This document shows, one piece after another, positions 10,801 to 24,560 of a stretch of DNA of 64,000 nt. The DNA comes from Juglans regia. Its lineage: Eukaryota; Streptophyta; Magnoliopsida; Fagales; Juglandaceae. Within the stretch, counting starts at the first letter, position 1; each line of letters begins with the position of its first letter. The DNA is taken from contig NC_049901.1 in assembly GCF_001411555.2 (NCBI RefSeq), positions 34,606,838 to 34,670,837 of the forward strand, given 5' to 3'. Below the pieces are notes generated by a model that saw nothing but the letters and a program-made list of their open reading frames with translations, made no database searches and was not told where the DNA came from. A program made the position numbers and the translations under genes.

Positions 10801-13711
10801 TCTTTGTTTCATGTATGGATGTCGGCCAGTGTGAGTGCATACAAATGTATGTATTAATGCAAGTCATAAAACCAAATATAAGACAAAAATAACAAACCTT
10901 GTACAACTCCAAAGACTCACTGTAGCGTCCACGATTGAACTCAACACATGCCTGCAAATATCCAAACCACATTATGTAACTATCCAGAGAAAACACTAGA
11001 TACGCATCTATGCTATTACCTCAAAAGGTCTAGTCAATTTGAAGCTTCCCCAGACTTACTTATAAAGCCTAGATTCCCTAGTACATAGCTAATGTGGAAC
11101 TCAGTACTTATTGCTACCTTTATACCCTACGCACTCTACGTGGGGTATTCATATTCCCAATGTGGGGCCCAGGTTTTACACATTATTTACAACCAAGGCA
11201 GATTTTTTTTATTTATTTATTTATTTTTTATAGGTAAACAACAAAGGCAGATTTTGTGCGCCAACATATGAAGCTATGCCCAATTTGGTCTTTCTAGGCT
11301 GACCTGGTCTTTCTTTGTAAATATTTGGTAAGGAACCTCAAAGCCGTTATTTTAAATTAAACATGGCATGCCCTGTTCACCCCAAACCCTGCGGGGTGCC
11401 ATCCCCCAACCCCAGTGTTCTTGTATCAGTGTCTACCTCATCTTTCTTGCTAGTGACAGTCCGATGCAAATAGCACAAGAACCCTGGACATATGTATGGT
11501 ATATGTCATGCTATAACCAACTCAAGTAGGGTTAAAGTGTTAGCCTGTAATTGAAATCCCCTCAAATAATAACTCAAGAGATAACAATTCTGAGACAAAA
11601 ATAGTGAGAATGATTTTGCTTTACCAGCCACAAGTAAAAAGTTTTAGGATTTGTTGAGCAAAATCATCATCTAAACTACATAACATGCCTATTTAGGAAA
11701 GAGGGTTTCAATGCATGGAAAAGTATTTTCAAGATGACCAACTATTAATCACTAGTGAACAATAGCGTTACAAAATTTACAATAGAGAGCGGAGCAGGTT
11801 TTCGAAAAATATCAATCATATGTTTGTTTGGGTAATGTTTCCACCCTCAAATAAGTAAGGGACAGCACAATTACTTTTTCTATGAGCAACATTCAATATT
11901 ACCTGACCCAAAAGAGCTGGAACATTATCACGATCTCCATCTAATACAATCTTAAAAGCAGCGGATGCCTGTTCTACATCACCCTTAGCCAGTAAAAGCT
12001 GACCTGTAAGCAGCATATATGCATCAAGTTTTTTATTATTTCAGCAGCGACTTATCTAAAATATGGCTCACACTTTCAGTGATAAACAAGATATCCCTAC
12101 ATATCACATTTTACGCACTACTTATAAACAAAAATCACAGTTTCATTCAAGAATGGTATAAGCACCAAGTAATTTGCCAGTGAATTCTATACCCAAAACC
12201 AGCATCTTCCTGAACTTAAAGTTCAAAAACAAAGTAGCACATTTTGTTAGGATCTCTTACAGATTAAAGTAAGTCTACAAAGGAATTATTACGATAACAG
12301 TTCAAATACACCATGACACTTTATGATCACGGTTTTTTTTTTTTTTTTAAGTTATATGATCACAGTCTATTTGTGAAGCATGAATTTAAATAGAGACCAA
12401 AAGTCAGTGCCAGTGGAGAAGAAAACACAAGGCTAATGCATTCAAACAATAGGATTCCCACCAAGTAAAATAAAAAGGATAGAACCATCCAATAAGCCAA
12501 TCCATTTTAAAGGTCCATACTTCACCAGCTAACAGTTTTACTCAAGTGCACATGAAGAAAAACATCCAAGATTACGATCATGTCTACAAGTGTAAAATGG
12601 CCAGCCAATTAAATCATTTCTTAGATATTCAACAAAGGAGAGAAGTTCCAAGCATTCACCTTTTCCAACCCAAGTAGACGGCTCATGCATGTCGATTCTA
12701 GATGCTTTGTTATAGTATTGAGTAGCCAAAATGAAATGTTCCTCCTTTTCTCGTTGTTTTGTCTCAATTTTCCCGAGGTAACTATAATAAGCCCCCAAAG
12801 CATTCAAGATGGCAATCCTCTCATATCTAACATCGGAATAATACTCATCAATTTCTGCAAAAAAAAAAAAAGGAAAAAAAGTACAATCAAGTGATGTACA
12901 TACAAATATCAGCTGGTATCATTATCTTATTTCTTCAGAGAAAACTTAAAGCTAACAGCAGCCAAGAGAATTGTTTTCTTGCACCATCATACCACCAGTT
13001 AGCCAGTACAGAGTCTCCACATTACTCGTGCAAAACCCTTATCTTATGAGATAACTAGAAGATTAAGTTAAACAAACATAAAAAAAAAAAAAAAAAAGAT
13101 ATATAAAATATAATTATAGAAAAAAGAAACTACCAGGGCCTGACCCTTCCTCCAATATTTGCCGGAACTGCTCAACTTTTCCCTGTTTGAAGTACTCCCT
13201 CTGCAACAAGCATTAGATATTGAACTTCACAAGTACGAAATAAAGCTAGAATAAAAATATCTACGGGTCTGTGTCTGTGTGTGTTTCTACACATAGGCAA
13301 TATTAAAAAATTACAGGGTCAGCCTCTCTAGTCAGTTATTTATACTTGCATTATTAATTGGTCATTTGAAATTCCACTATAAAGGTGATTCTAATCAGAG
13401 CACGAGCATCAACAATCTCGTGCACCAAGCAACCTCAAATGTTCATGCTGATCAAATTATGGAGCTAATTCTGGAGAACTGTCCCATAACCTGGGCTATG
13501 AACCTACAAGTTCGTTGCTGTTGAGAAAACGGAAAATAAAGGAAAAGAGAATTCAAAAAACAGAACGTACCGCGATGATAAGCCAGAGATCGAGAGGGGC
13601 TTGCTCGGCCTTGAGGATGTCGAGAATATCGGCGGCGTCCCGGGGAAGCTGATCGAGAGCAACCCTCACCTCCTCCTCCGAGTTCTGCACTGGTATATAC
13701 AGGCACGCCAT
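4838..13711 (-). CDS. CTR9: RNA polymerase-associated protein CTR9 (Paf1 complex), N-terminal 666 codons
   Basis: CTR9 (VIP6/ELF8) is the TPR scaffold of the nuclear Paf1 complex, which couples RNA polymerase II elongation to histone modification. Seventeen exons keep phase exactly (1998 nt): 13711-13571, 13200-13134, 12854-12660, 12003-11903, 10951-10898, 10664-10548, 10436-10373, 10252-10038, 9691-9607, 8945-8845, 8503-8411, 8079-8011, 7883-7791, 7610-7344, 5486-5406, 5291-5133, 4933-4838. All have GT/AG borders. The start reads MACLYIPVQNSEEEVR, and the ATG sits in a strong ACCAATGG context. TPR blocks such as TGQHFLVEQLTETALAV and NKVTTLFNLARL match plant CTR9 closely. There are no internal stops. 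Plant CTR9 is about 1090 residues, so the last TPRs and the charged C-terminus are missing here. They either lie beyond position 1 or have been lost. Introns carry several short retroinsertions. Confidence 0.95.
6276..6792. other. Part of CTR9 intron 14, no gene recognised
   Basis: Intron 14 (5487-7343) is the longest complete CTR9 intron. Around 6150-6250 and 6425-6530 there are two diverged copies of a GTGGGGG(C)TTTAG...GCAGATCT...AAGGAAGA stretch, suggesting an old local duplication or repeat. No protein similarity was recognised. Confidence 0.4.
7137..7164 (-). mobile_element. Very short LINE-tail-like insertion in CTR9 intron 14
   Basis: Twenty-eight bases that read on the minus strand as TTACTTATCAAG followed by A's. 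They are flanked by the 8-bp direct repeat AACTATAT (7129-7136, 7165-7172). The 3' terminus resembles that of plant L1 LINEs. The duplication is short and AT-rich, so this is the weakest of the set. Confidence 0.4.
9123..9281 (+). mobile_element. 5'-truncated LINE 3' end in CTR9 intron 9
   Basis: A 159-bp insertion flanked by a perfect 16-bp duplication GAATTAAGACTTTGTT (9107-9122 and 9282-9297). It ends in TTTACCGATCAAAAAA. The preceding text (CCCGTGTACTTGGCTTTGCC) looks like a plant LINE 3' untranslated region. It is antisense to CTR9 and removed with the intron. Confidence 0.85.
11207..11243 (-). mobile_element. Very short poly(A)-type insertion in CTR9 intron 4
   Basis: Thirty-seven bases reading on the minus strand as GTTTACCTATAAAAAATAAA and further TAAA units. 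They are flanked by a 12-bp duplication AAGGCAGATTTT (11195-11206, 11244-11255). Confidence 0.65.
12331..12354 (-). mobile_element. Very short poly(A) insertion in CTR9 intron 3
   Basis: Twenty-four bases, on the minus strand TAACTT followed by an A run, between 9-bp direct repeats TATGATCAC (12322-12330, 12355-12363). Confidence 0.5.
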
Positions 13712-13900
13712 TGGTTTCGAATACCTCGGACTGGAACTGTTCGGGAGCACGAAAAGCCAGAACTGAAGAGGAGCACGGCGATAAATCACGGTGAAGAATA
13801 GGTAAAATGACTGTTTGGCCCGCGAAGGAAACCCGATCAAAACAGGCTCTGCTGCCTTGGGGGGATTTCGTTTCGTGTGAAAAAATTTCATTGGTTTAAA
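13712..13900 (-). promoter_or_regulatory. CTR9 5' leader and proximal promoter region
   Basis: This is the sequence immediately upstream of the CTR9 ATG. It is GC-richer than the spacer beyond it and has a CCAAT word on the minus strand at 13890-13894, about 180 nt from the start codon. I see no clear TATA box, which would suit a broadly expressed housekeeping gene. The transcription start cannot be placed. Confidence 0.3.
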
Positions 13901-14367
13901 AGATAACTAAAAATATATTTTTGTAAATAATAATAAGATAGTTTGAAATATATATTTATTGAATCTTAAAATTTAAGAGAGAAAAAGTTGAATAAAAATT
14001 ATTCTAAAATAAATATATTATTTTTTAATATAATTTTTATTTTAACATTTAAAAAAGTTGATTTATTTTTTATTTTTTTGTCGAAAAGTTGAAAAAAATT
14101 TAATGATTAGTTTGAAAGTGTTTATGTTTAAATGATGTTTGGGAAGAAAATAAGATAGAATGAGATAAGATGAGATGGGATGAAATAAAAATGTTTTCAA
14201 ACATTCCTAAATTTATAAACTAATAAATTTTCATATAATTCGTTAGATTTATATTATAATAAAAATAATTTTATAATTTAACATATCCTACTTTTATAAA
14301 ATCTCTCTTTAGTTAAAGCATTCATCAATTTGCAAAGATGAAAGATTCAAGAGGTCCAATTTAGGCC

Positions 14368-14568
14368 TTATTTAGTTATATAAATGAGATGAGATGAAAT
14401 AAAAATTTAAAATTGAATAAAATATTGTTAGGATATAATTTTTTAATATAATATTTATTTTGAGATTTAAAAAAATTGAATTATTTATTATATTTTGTAT
14501 GTAAGTTTAAAAAAATTATAATAATTATATGAGATGAGAAGATTTGATTTGTGTAACCAACCAGGTGG
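14368..14568. repeat. GATGAG-bordered dispersed repeat, copy 1
   Basis: It begins with AATGAGATGAGATGAAAT, followed by TTGAATAAAATATTGTTAG, an AT-rich core with TTTTGAGATTTAAAAAA, and ends with ATGAGATGAGAAG. The same succession recurs at 17020-17226. The border motifs are in direct, not inverted, orientation. I recall very similar repeats as abundant in Fagales genomes. Confidence 0.7.
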
Positions 14569-14912
14569 TCTTACTCTTGATAAAATAAAATCAAGTATTA
14601 TTTAAAATATTAACTATTTAAAGCTTATTTAAAATTTATTGTAAGTTACTTACCAATTGTTTTTTAAAATCAGATTTATTAATATGCTATTTTTAATGGA
14701 TAATATAGCCAATCCATGGATTAATCTTTCTTGTGACATAGGATTTTATTAATTTGAGTTTTTGAAAAACTTTGCAGAAGCTATTTTTTAATATAATTTA
14801 ATATTTTAATCTGGATATTAGTTTCCGTTGTCAGAATTTATTTTAACACTTTTAACTTTGAAAACAAATCTAAAACATTATGGTCATATTATTCACTGAA
14901 TTTTAGGTTGCG

Positions 14913-15247
14913 TTTAGATGTTAAATTAAATTGAAATAAATCAAATTCTTTATAAATAGTAATGAATTAAGATAATAACGTAAGTTTTATGAACCCCACT
15001 TAAAATGAATTTAGATATATTTAGATGTTAAAATTAATTTAGATATATTTATGAGAATTTAAAAAAAGTTATGGATCTCGCATGTAAAGAGGTGTTGAGT
15101 TGAAAAATATTGTGGATCTCATATGTAAAGAGATTTTGAATTGAGATGAATTAATAATTTAAGAGTTGGATGTTTAGATGTTAGACTCAACTTAAAATTA
15201 GATTGAATTGAATTGATCTCAATGTAATCCAACAACCAAATGAGACC
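14913..15247. repeat. Fold-back (MITE-like) element
   Basis: The left end GGTTGCGTTTAGATGTTAAA matches, imperfectly, the reverse complement of the right end (GGTCTCATTTGGTTGTTGGA). A duplicated ATTGTGGATCTCATATGTAAAGAG-type segment lies in the centre. No clear target duplication was found. Confidence 0.45.
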
Positions 15248-15819
15248 TTAAGAAATTTGAAAGGTCCAGAGAATTTTTTTTCCAAATTTATATCATTTGA
15301 AGATTTTAATTGTTTATATTAAATAAAAAACAAAAAAATATTCGCATATATTGTAAATTGTTCAATTGAAGAAATAGTTTAATCTACACTCTACACTCCA
15401 TATTTTTTTAATTTTTATTATTTTTTTCTTTTATCAAATATTTATTATATGAATAATAAATAAAAAATTTGAAATAATTTAAAAAAATAAATTCAAAAAA
15501 AATATTAAAAAATTTAAAAATTTAAAATAATATAGAGTGTGATGGAGGTTGTGTAGCAAAACTCTTTATACGATATTCAATTCTAAAATATTATTAAGGT
15601 GATTCGATTGTTTCATCATTAATATATTCGTCAAATTCTTTCTTTTTTCAATGAATTATACGTTTTTAATATGAGTTCTAGTTTTTACGAATTATATGTT
15701 TTTTTTTTATATAAATTATGCAATTTCTTCAAATGAATTTAATAAAAATAAAATCCAATTTCTCCATAATTTCCAAATAAGAAATAGGACCTTTTAGTTT
15801 ATCTATAAACATCAATATA

Positions 15820-15837
15820 TTGCTTCAAAAAAAAAAA
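15820..15837 (+). mobile_element. Very short poly(A)-type insertion
   Basis: TTGCTTC followed by an A run, flanked by 11-bp direct repeats ACATCAATATA (15809-15819, 15838-15848). Confidence 0.55.
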
Positions 15838-17019
15838 ACATCAATATACATATATTTGGATTGTAAATTCTTACCCACTGTAGTCTGTGGGCGACTGTTA
15901 ACAGCAAACAAAATGTCATATCAAATATTCATGCATAGCCAGAGTTCCAATTTTCAATCTCATATGTTGTTCCATTAGTATTGAATTATGTAAATATAAA
16001 TATAAAATTTAGATAATATGACATGATTTTATATTTGATTATTCTACTCAAAACTTATTCTCACATTTGACTATCCATCTATTAATCAAAATAATAATAA
16101 AATATTATAAATTTAATAATTTATTTTTTCAATTTTTTTCTATTAATTGTTTTTTCTAAATTAAGAGTTATATGAAAATACATTAATACAAGTGCAAAGA
16201 AATATTTCTGGAGTGCAGAAAATACGTCCTAAATATTTAATACAATATATTGAAAAAAACATATATGTCATTACATTTTTACTTAAGAAAAATCCATAAA
16301 TTTTCTTTTTGTTTCCAGCTCAAATCCCAGCCCTGGGAGCACTAAAACAAAGCACAAATCTCAAAAAAAAAATCCTAAATTTGAAAGATTGAACCTAGCA
16401 ATAACATGAAAAAAAACTTTAAAATGAAATAAATGGTACAGAAGAAAAGCAAATGAACGAAATAAGAAATGGTGCAGAAGAAAAGTAAAGGAAATAGAAA
16501 GTATCTAAAAATATCTTTTAATCAATTTGGTCTAGCTACAGTGACCACCAAATATAACCATCAATCCCAAATTACTGTAGCTAAAAGTCATATCCTTTTG
16601 AAGTTGCATAATTCAATATAGACTATTTTTAAGGTTTATTAGCCAAACTCCTCATTGAATTTGTATTTGCATAATCCAATAAGAATGCTCTAAGCATGTG
16701 GCCTAGCTCTTAATTTGTTTTAGGATCTTAACTAATTTTTGCTAATTGAACTAGTCATCTCTCTCTCTCTCTCTCTCTCTACTAATAGATCCTTAAATCC
16801 TACATCAATGTTTTTTATTGACCTAAATCATAAATATTTGGAGAAATATCATTTGATATTTCTACTCTTATTTAATTTATTTTAATTTTAAAATAATTTA
16901 TTCTAATAATTTATTTGATATTTGATATTTATTTTAACTTTTCTACTCCTATTTTCTTTTTAAGCTCATCATACCCAGATTCATATTTTCTACTAAAAAA
17001 TGCTTATTATAATCAATAT

Positions 17020-17226
17020 CGTTTGGTTACACAGATAAGATGAGATGAGATTAAAATTAAAAGTTGAATAAAATATTGTTAGAATATTATTTTTTAAAAT
17101 TATTTTTATTTTGAGATTTGAAAAAGTTAAATTATTTTCGATATTTTGTTTGGGAGTTTGGGAAATTTTCAATAATTAAATGGGATGAGATGAGATGAAA
17201 TGGTTTATGAAAACAAATCAGGCCTT
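17020..17226. repeat. GATGAG-bordered dispersed repeat, copy 2
   Basis: It has the same order of motifs as the copy at 14368-14568: AGATGAGATGAGAT, AAAGTTGAATAAAATATTGT, an AT core and GATGAGATGAGATGAAAT. A partial related copy is seen at 32832-32900. Confidence 0.7.
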
Positions 17227-17230
17227 AGAG

Positions 17231-17234
17231 AAAA

Positions 17235-17282
<48 letters not shown>
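17231..17282. repeat. (AT)n microsatellite
   Basis: About 25 AT units following copy 2 of the GATGAG repeat. Confidence 0.95.
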
Positions 17283-17284
<2 letters not shown>

Positions 17285-17968
17285 CTAGAACAATAACTAT
17301 GCTTATTATAAAGTTATGTAAATGTCGATATTTTAGCATCCAACAACAACCAAATAAAATCAGCTATTTTGTATAAGCTAACAATTAGAGAAGAAATCAA
17401 TTGGGTTGCAAGTTATCTTACATAAAAAATAAGAGAACTAGTCAGAGAGTATAAAATGTGCAAAGATGAGGTGAAAAGATCAGCTCAAATAAGATAAGGT
17501 TACACATTATTGTACGTGAAAAATAAGAATAAAACAAGTCAAGGATACATGTTTGAACTCTTTGAACTTATTAACCCATCATCATTGTACTTATTAATTT
17601 ATTATCATGCCATATGTTATATAAATAGACAAATTTTCGATTCCATTATGTATAGGTTCTTTTTTTTTTTTTTCTTTAAAGAAAACTTTTTTGATATCTT
17701 CCTTTATAACAAGGATAAAATACATGGAGGATGGTCCTCCATGGTTACAATTACATCCGAGATAGCTAAAGAGTCTTTTGCCAATACATGAGCTATTACA
17801 TTGGAATTCCTTCTAACATGATGAACTTCCCACTAAGCAAAATTTCTCAAGTTATCCTTCGCTTCCGTCACAAACATCCTTGCACTAGTCCATGCATTTT
17901 CTTCATTCTTCAAAGCCTTAATAATCTATAGAGAGTCACCTTCAGTACTAACCTTTCTAAGTCCCAGC

Positions 17969-18638
17969 TAGGGGGTAAAAAAAAAAAATAGTGGACCGGA
18001 CTGGACCGGTCCGGACTGGTGGGTTTGGTCCAATACTGAATTTGGTTCGGTCCTGTATACCCATTTTATTTTTCTTAAAATCGGTCAAAATGGGTCTGAT
18101 TCCTGTTTTTCTTTTTCTTAAACCGGATTGAACCGAATCGAACCGGTTCATATTTATATATTATAATTTTTTATATTGTATATAATTTTTATATATAATA
18201 TATGACTATATATAAAATAGTTTTGTATTATATGATAAATTAATAATTAATATAATATTAAATTTTAAAATATTATATCACTATAGTCTATTGTATTAAT
18301 AGTTATACTAATACTATATCACTATATATTATAATATACTATAATATATCACTATATTATATATTATAATATGTCACTATAGTCTATAATACAATTATAA
18401 TATACTACAATATATTATATTATCACTATAGTATAATATTCTATCATATATATATATTATATAATATAGTATATAGTATATTGAAACTGAAAAATCGGAC
18501 CGAAACTGATAAAATCAGAAGTATCGGTCTGGTGTTGAATCGATTCTTGAAAATGAAAAATCGGTGCATATCAGTTCAGTCTCAAATTTTGTCCAAAATC
18601 GGACCAAACCGGACCAAATCGGACAGGTTACACCCCTA
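17969..18638. mobile_element. hAT MITE, family B, inside LINE B RNase H
   Basis: A 670-bp element with termini TAGGGGGTAA and TTACACCCCTA, flanked by the perfect 8-bp duplication GTCCCAGC (17961-17968, 18639-18646). The ends are rich in GGACCGG/CCGGACC words, and the middle is TATA-rich and non-coding. Removing it rejoins the RNase H reading frame of LINE B, which confirms the borders. Confidence 0.92.
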
Positions 18639-21600
18639 GTCCCAGCTCTAAAATAAAGATTGTTGCTTGAAGTGCCTCATATGATTAAGCCAGTAGAGGA
18701 TTTGGCAAGAGGTTCTTGTTCTTTCTCAGTGTAGCAATAACCTTCCATTCATAGTCTCAAGCAATAACACCTATTCCAATCTTGGAGTGAACCTTATATA
18801 CTACTACATCCCAGTTTAATTTATAAGTATTCAATGGTGGAGGTTCCCATTTATCTGTTGTACTACTTCCTGGACTAGTGGTCATAGATTGTTGTTCTTG
18901 CATCTCAAATAATTGTTGTAGAGTTTGTTGTGAATCCCTCACCACTCTGTTGGGATGATTAAACTCTGTGTTGAAGATGAGTTCATTCATTCTCAACCAA
19001 ATTTTCTTAGCCACCCTTGCAAATTCCTGCATCAATTCAATTTCCAATGTAGTCGACATAGACTCTATCAGCTCCAAAAAACTCATGTTGGAGATTCCCT
19101 TCTGAATCATCTTTGAGCACTAACCCCATACATCCTTTGATGATTGACACTTTCAAATTGCATAAACAATTGCCTCATTTGCATTGGAGCAAATAGGACA
19201 CTTTGGATGCTCCATTGTCTTCTTTCTAAAAGATTAGCTTGAGTAGGTAAAGCATCAAGGCTAGCTCTCCAAAAGAATACCTTATCACCTGGGGGCACCT
19301 GCAATTTCCATATAAGTTTCCACACTGTCTGAAAATTATAGCTACTCGAGGCTTGACCATTTTTCTACCAATTGAATTTCCTTGTGCATGTGATAGGCAC
19401 TCTTACAGTGAAATAGCCATTTGAAATGCCCTTCTAATTAGTTTATCTGAGTTATTGGAAGAACTAATAGGAATCTGTGCTATCACCTCAACTTCTTCCT
19501 TCAGAAAAATTTTCTCCACCAGATCAGTTCTCCAAGTCTTTGCACTTGCATCGATTAGCTCCTAGACTTTGGCCTTACTATCCAGTATCTTAATAGAATT
19601 TGAGTCTTAGTTGGTGCTAGCTTGGGGATCCATTTGTCTTCCCATATATTAACCTAACCACCATTGCTTATCCTCCAATATGAGCCTGATTCAATTAATG
19701 GTCTGGCTGCAAGTATGTTCATCCATATAGAAGAAGGCTTATTACCCAATTTGGCTTGCAAGAAAGAAGACCCTTTATAGTACTTTGCTTTTGATACTTG
19801 AGAGGCTAGAGATTGAGGGTTTTGAAGCAATCTTCACCCTTGTTTGGCAAGCATAGCAAGATTGAAACTCTCAAAGCCTCTAAATCCCATACCTCCTTAT
19901 AATTTAACCTTGCCCATGGTGCTCCATGATATCTAATGAGTCTTCTTCTCATTCTCTTGTTGGCCCCACCAAAAATTCTGCATCACACTATTTATGCTTC
20001 TGAGCAATCGACTTGGCAGCTTAAAAACACTCATCATATATGTTGGGAGAGCCTGCACCACTGCTTTAAGGAATATCTTTTTTCCAGCTTGGGATAGTGT
20101 TTTCACCTTATGACTACTATGCCTCATTCACACTTTATCCAATATATGTCTAAAGGACTGTTCTCTAGCTCTTCCCACCACAATTGGCAACCCAAGGTAT
20201 TTCTCATAAGGCATTGTAAATCTTACCCCAACTATGCTTAAGATATATTCTTGAGTTTATTGGGTTGTGTTTTTGCAAAATTGGATTTTGGTCTTCTCTA
20301 AACTCAATCTTTGTCCTGATGCTTCTTCATAAATTCTAAGGAGATTGAACATTTTGCTCAATTCAATTGAATTTGCTTTGCAAAATAAGAAGCTATCATC
20401 TGCAAAAAATAGGTAAGTCTAATTTGACCTCTTGCAAAAGGGACCCTAGTAATTAAGCCTCATTCTTATGCTTTCCTTATCAAAACACCCAAGACTTATG
20501 CACACATTATAAATAGGTAAGGTGATAGAGGGTCACCTTTCCTAATTCCCCTTAAAGGCTTAAAAGAATTTTGAGGAACCCCATTAACCAAACTAGAGTA
20601 AGAGACTAATTCTATGCACTTCATCACTTAATCAACCCAGCTTGTATCAAAACCCATTTTGCTCATCACTTATCTAAGAAACCTCCACTCAATCCTATCG
20701 TATGCCTTACTCATATCAAGTTTCATTGCCATATAACCTTATTTTCCAACCATTTTGCAATTCATAGTATGCATAGGTTAAAAAAAAACTATGATGTTAT
20801 CAGAAATTAGTCTGCCAGGTACAAAAGCTGATTGATTATGGGAGATAATACTTGGTAAGACTTTCTTCAACCTGTTGGCTAAAATGTTTTAAATGAGTTT
20901 GTATATGACATTACAAAGAGAGATAGGCCTGAAATCAAAAGCCTTAGCGGGAGAATTTTTCTTAGGAATAAGTGCTATAAAGGTCTCATTTATATCATCA
21001 ATTAAACCTCCAGAATTTAGGACATATAAAACTACTTCACTAACCTCTTTCCCCACTGTACTCCAATGATGTTGATAGAAAGCTGTTGGGAAGCTATCTA
21101 GTCTAAGGGAGCTGAGGCCATTAATCTGAAACATAGCCTCTTCAACATCCTGAAAAGTATAAGGTCTAAGCATCTCTTTATTCATATATGTACTAACTCA
21201 AGTTTTCATAACAGCCAAACACTCTTCAATATGTTCTGGTCCATATGTGGTGAAGAGCTCTTAAAAAAAGGTCTAGAATTGCTCTCTAATTTCTTCAAGA
21301 GTTGTCACCTCTTTCCCATCTTCATCTATAAGTCTTCTAATGGTGTTGATATTTTTTCCTTGAGAAGTACATTGATGGGAAAATTTAGTATTTCTATCTC
21401 ATTCCTTTAACCATCTTTGGTTTTCACGTTGTTTCCATTTTTTATTATCCTCTTTAAGTAATCCGTGAACTTCCCTCTGCAGAGCTTTAATGCTGTCATT
21501 TATGTCCCCTTTATTAAGCTGTTGTAAACTAGAAATCTGTGTCAGCTTAGTTTTGATCTCTCTCTCTTTGTGTGTCATACTACTGTTTACTCCATTTCAT

Positions 21601-24377
21601 CAACTGCTCTTGACATTTCTTCAAGCATTATGTTGTATACTTGAGTTTGTTATCTATTAGCCTTGGTTTTCTCCACTCTTCCTTGATTATCTGATGGCAT
21701 TCTTCTCTCTGTGCCCAACAGGCTTCATATCTAAATGGCTTTGTCATATTGCTCATGTTGATTAGGTTGTTTTCCATGGATATAAGAATTTGGCTATGAT
21801 TAGAGCCTTGAGCAGGCAGTGTACTCACCATAGTTCTAGGGAATAGCTCACTCCATTCATTGTTACTAAAAGCTCTATTAAGCATTTCTTTGGTAAAAGC
21901 TTCTCCATGTCTGTTATTACATTAGGTGAATTTGTTCCCAACAAAACCTAGATCACTCATACCACATTCCTCCACTGTTAGCCTAAAAGCCTCAATTTGG
22001 TTATAAGGTCTCATTGCTCCCCCATACTTCTCATTGTTATTAAGAATCTTATTAAAATCCCTCACGCACAACCACCCCACCTCTCTCACAGATTTTACTG
22101 CTTTGAAAAGATCCCAACTAGCCTACCTTTTTGTTGTCAATGGGCTTCCATAGAATTTTGTCAGTATCCAGCTCTTTCCTATATCTACATTTTTTACTCT
22201 TAGATAAATATGGTTACGAGTGTAAGACTCCAATTAAGCTTCAACATCATTCTTCCGTAGGAAAGCAAGACCCCCACTAAGTTCTCTCAAAGTTCAATAT
22301 TTTCTTAATCATTTCCACCTTATGTCTTCTACCCTTTGTTTCAATGAGGGAAACAAAACTTGTGAACTTATTCTTCACCATGAGATGAAGACCTCTAACT
22401 GTTTGAGAGTTCCCAAGCTCTCGGTAGTTCTAACTTAAGCAATTCATGGCTGTTAGTGAGGCTGTACAACAGTTGCCACCAACTTTTCACAATTTGAGTC
22501 CATTTCAACCATATTCTTAATTTTTTATTTCTTAGAAATATTATAAGTATGATGGTCATCCAGCATTCTTCCAAAGTCCATTTTCCTAATCTCAGTACCG
22601 TCCACCTTCTTACTAGAGTCATTGACAAAGTCATCATAAAATTTGTCCATTGCTCTCCTTTTCCAGCTAGCCTTCTTTTTTTTATTTTTCCAATCAAAGA
22701 ATTTGATTAGCCAAACAATTTTCTAAAGAACTTACTTGGGATGCTAAGGATGATTCTGTTTATGGAGAGAGGTTGTAGTTATCCCTTAGAATCTTCTTTT
22801 TTTATGGCAGTATCACAATGATTAATTTTGACCTCCCTTTTAACCTCTGTAGCAGAGTTTATGGAAACTACTGCCTTGCCAAATCCCTCCATTCTCTTAT
22901 TTGAAAAATCCATAAATTTCTCTCTCCCTAATTTCATGCATACTTTCCATCTTTGCATCACCTTCCATATGAGCAATATATTCCTTCTTAACTTCCTTGA
23001 TTAGGGATGTACAATGAACAGACTACTCGACAGTCAGCTCGAATTCAACTCAATTAAACTCGAAATTGACTTGAATCGTATATTAAATGGGCCGTTCGTA
23101 AACACAAAATTAGGCTCGATTATAAAATGATACAAACTCATATAAAACTCGACCGACTCGAATAATGTTCGTGAACAAACTCGTATGAAGCTCGACTCAT
23201 ATATATTTATACATATATAATACAATATATATATATAATATAATAACCAAACGTTATATATGTATTATTAATTATGTATATAGAATTATAGTTATAGACT
23301 TTCTTCTACATATACTATAAATTTAATTTATAATATTAATATATCATAATGATATATTTATCTTATTCTTATCAAATATTGAATTGTCATATAAAAAGTT
23401 ATGATTACAGGCTATAGGCAAATGCAATAGGCTATAGTCATAACTTATTAACTTATAACTTATCACTTATGATTCTATCATTCTATGAAGTAGTGAAGTA
23501 CTATTGAAGATTTTACAATATTATTATTAATCTATCATAATATCGTTATTAAATACTTATCACTTATGATTCCTAGATTCTGTCATTATATATTCTATGA
23601 AGTTACATCGTACTTATGATTCTATAATTTCTATCATTTTTATAAAAGTACTATTAATAACTTATCACTAGTTATTAATCTTATTATTTTATATATGATT
23701 AATCAATAATCACTAAACTCTAGTAATATTGTAATCATAAGATTATATAAACTATAGTAATATACATGTTTAGTGGTAATATCTATTATTATTAATTAAT
23801 AAGCTCATACTACTAGAATACTAGACTAGTGTCTATTGACTATTGTGTAGTGACTCTAGTGACTAGTAGTAGTAGACTAGTAGTTTAGTATTAATTGTTA
23901 CATAATACATATGTATTATAAGTTATAACTACAAGAATAAATAATATTTTTATTTTATGCAAATATAAGACCGTAGGGTATCAATATTTAAGTATCAATA
24001 TACTCATTTTGTAGTTAATATACGGTATTAGTATAATAGTATTATTATATTATACTAATTAATATAACTATAATATTATATTAAGAGTAATAAATTATAA
24101 TGTTTGACAAAATATAAAGTTTTTATAAAACAAATATATAAAGTTAGACAATGTTATCTTTATGAGGAGTATTATTATTATTATTATTTTTTATCTATTT
24201 TTAATAAAATATGAACTTGTAATAATATAAATTATAATGTTCCATCAAGCAATATAAAGTTGTTATAAAAAATATATATCTATATAATGTTAGAAAATGT
24301 TATAAACTTATATATGTATTATTGTATACAGTATAAATATTAAATATATAGTTTTATAGTATATAACATGTTTTACA

Positions 24378-24560
24378 GTCTTAATTCTTAGTCGTTGGAT
24401 ATATATAACTAAATCTAAGCCATTAAATCATAAAGTTACATCCCTAATTCGTAGCCGTTGGATCTGTATATTTAAATCTAAGCCATTGATTAAAAAAGTA
24501 ACTGCCTTAATTCAGAGCCGTTGGATCTGTAGAAGCAAATCATAACCGTTGGAGGAACTC
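24378..24560. repeat. Three tandem ~62-bp repeats in hAT 5' arm
   Basis: Each unit carries a variant of CTTAATTC-GTAGCCGTTGGATCTGTA followed by AAATCTAAGCCATTGA. Such repeats may be transposase-binding or promoter elements of the hAT, but that is inference. Confidence 0.75.

Larger units (their letters stand above)
13901..17650. other. Gene-free AT-rich spacer with several repeats
   Basis: No coding sequence is recognised. It contains copies of a GATGAG-bordered repeat (14136-14225 partial, 14368-14568, 17020-17226), a fold-back element (about 14913-15247), a TC run at 16760-16780 and an AT run at 17231-17282. The rest is low-complexity A/T. Confidence 0.7.

Noticed and set aside
14368..17226. 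GATGAG-bordered repeats as classic MITEs with inverted ends
   Set aside because: The border motifs are in direct orientation and no target duplication was seen, so they are listed only as dispersed repeats.
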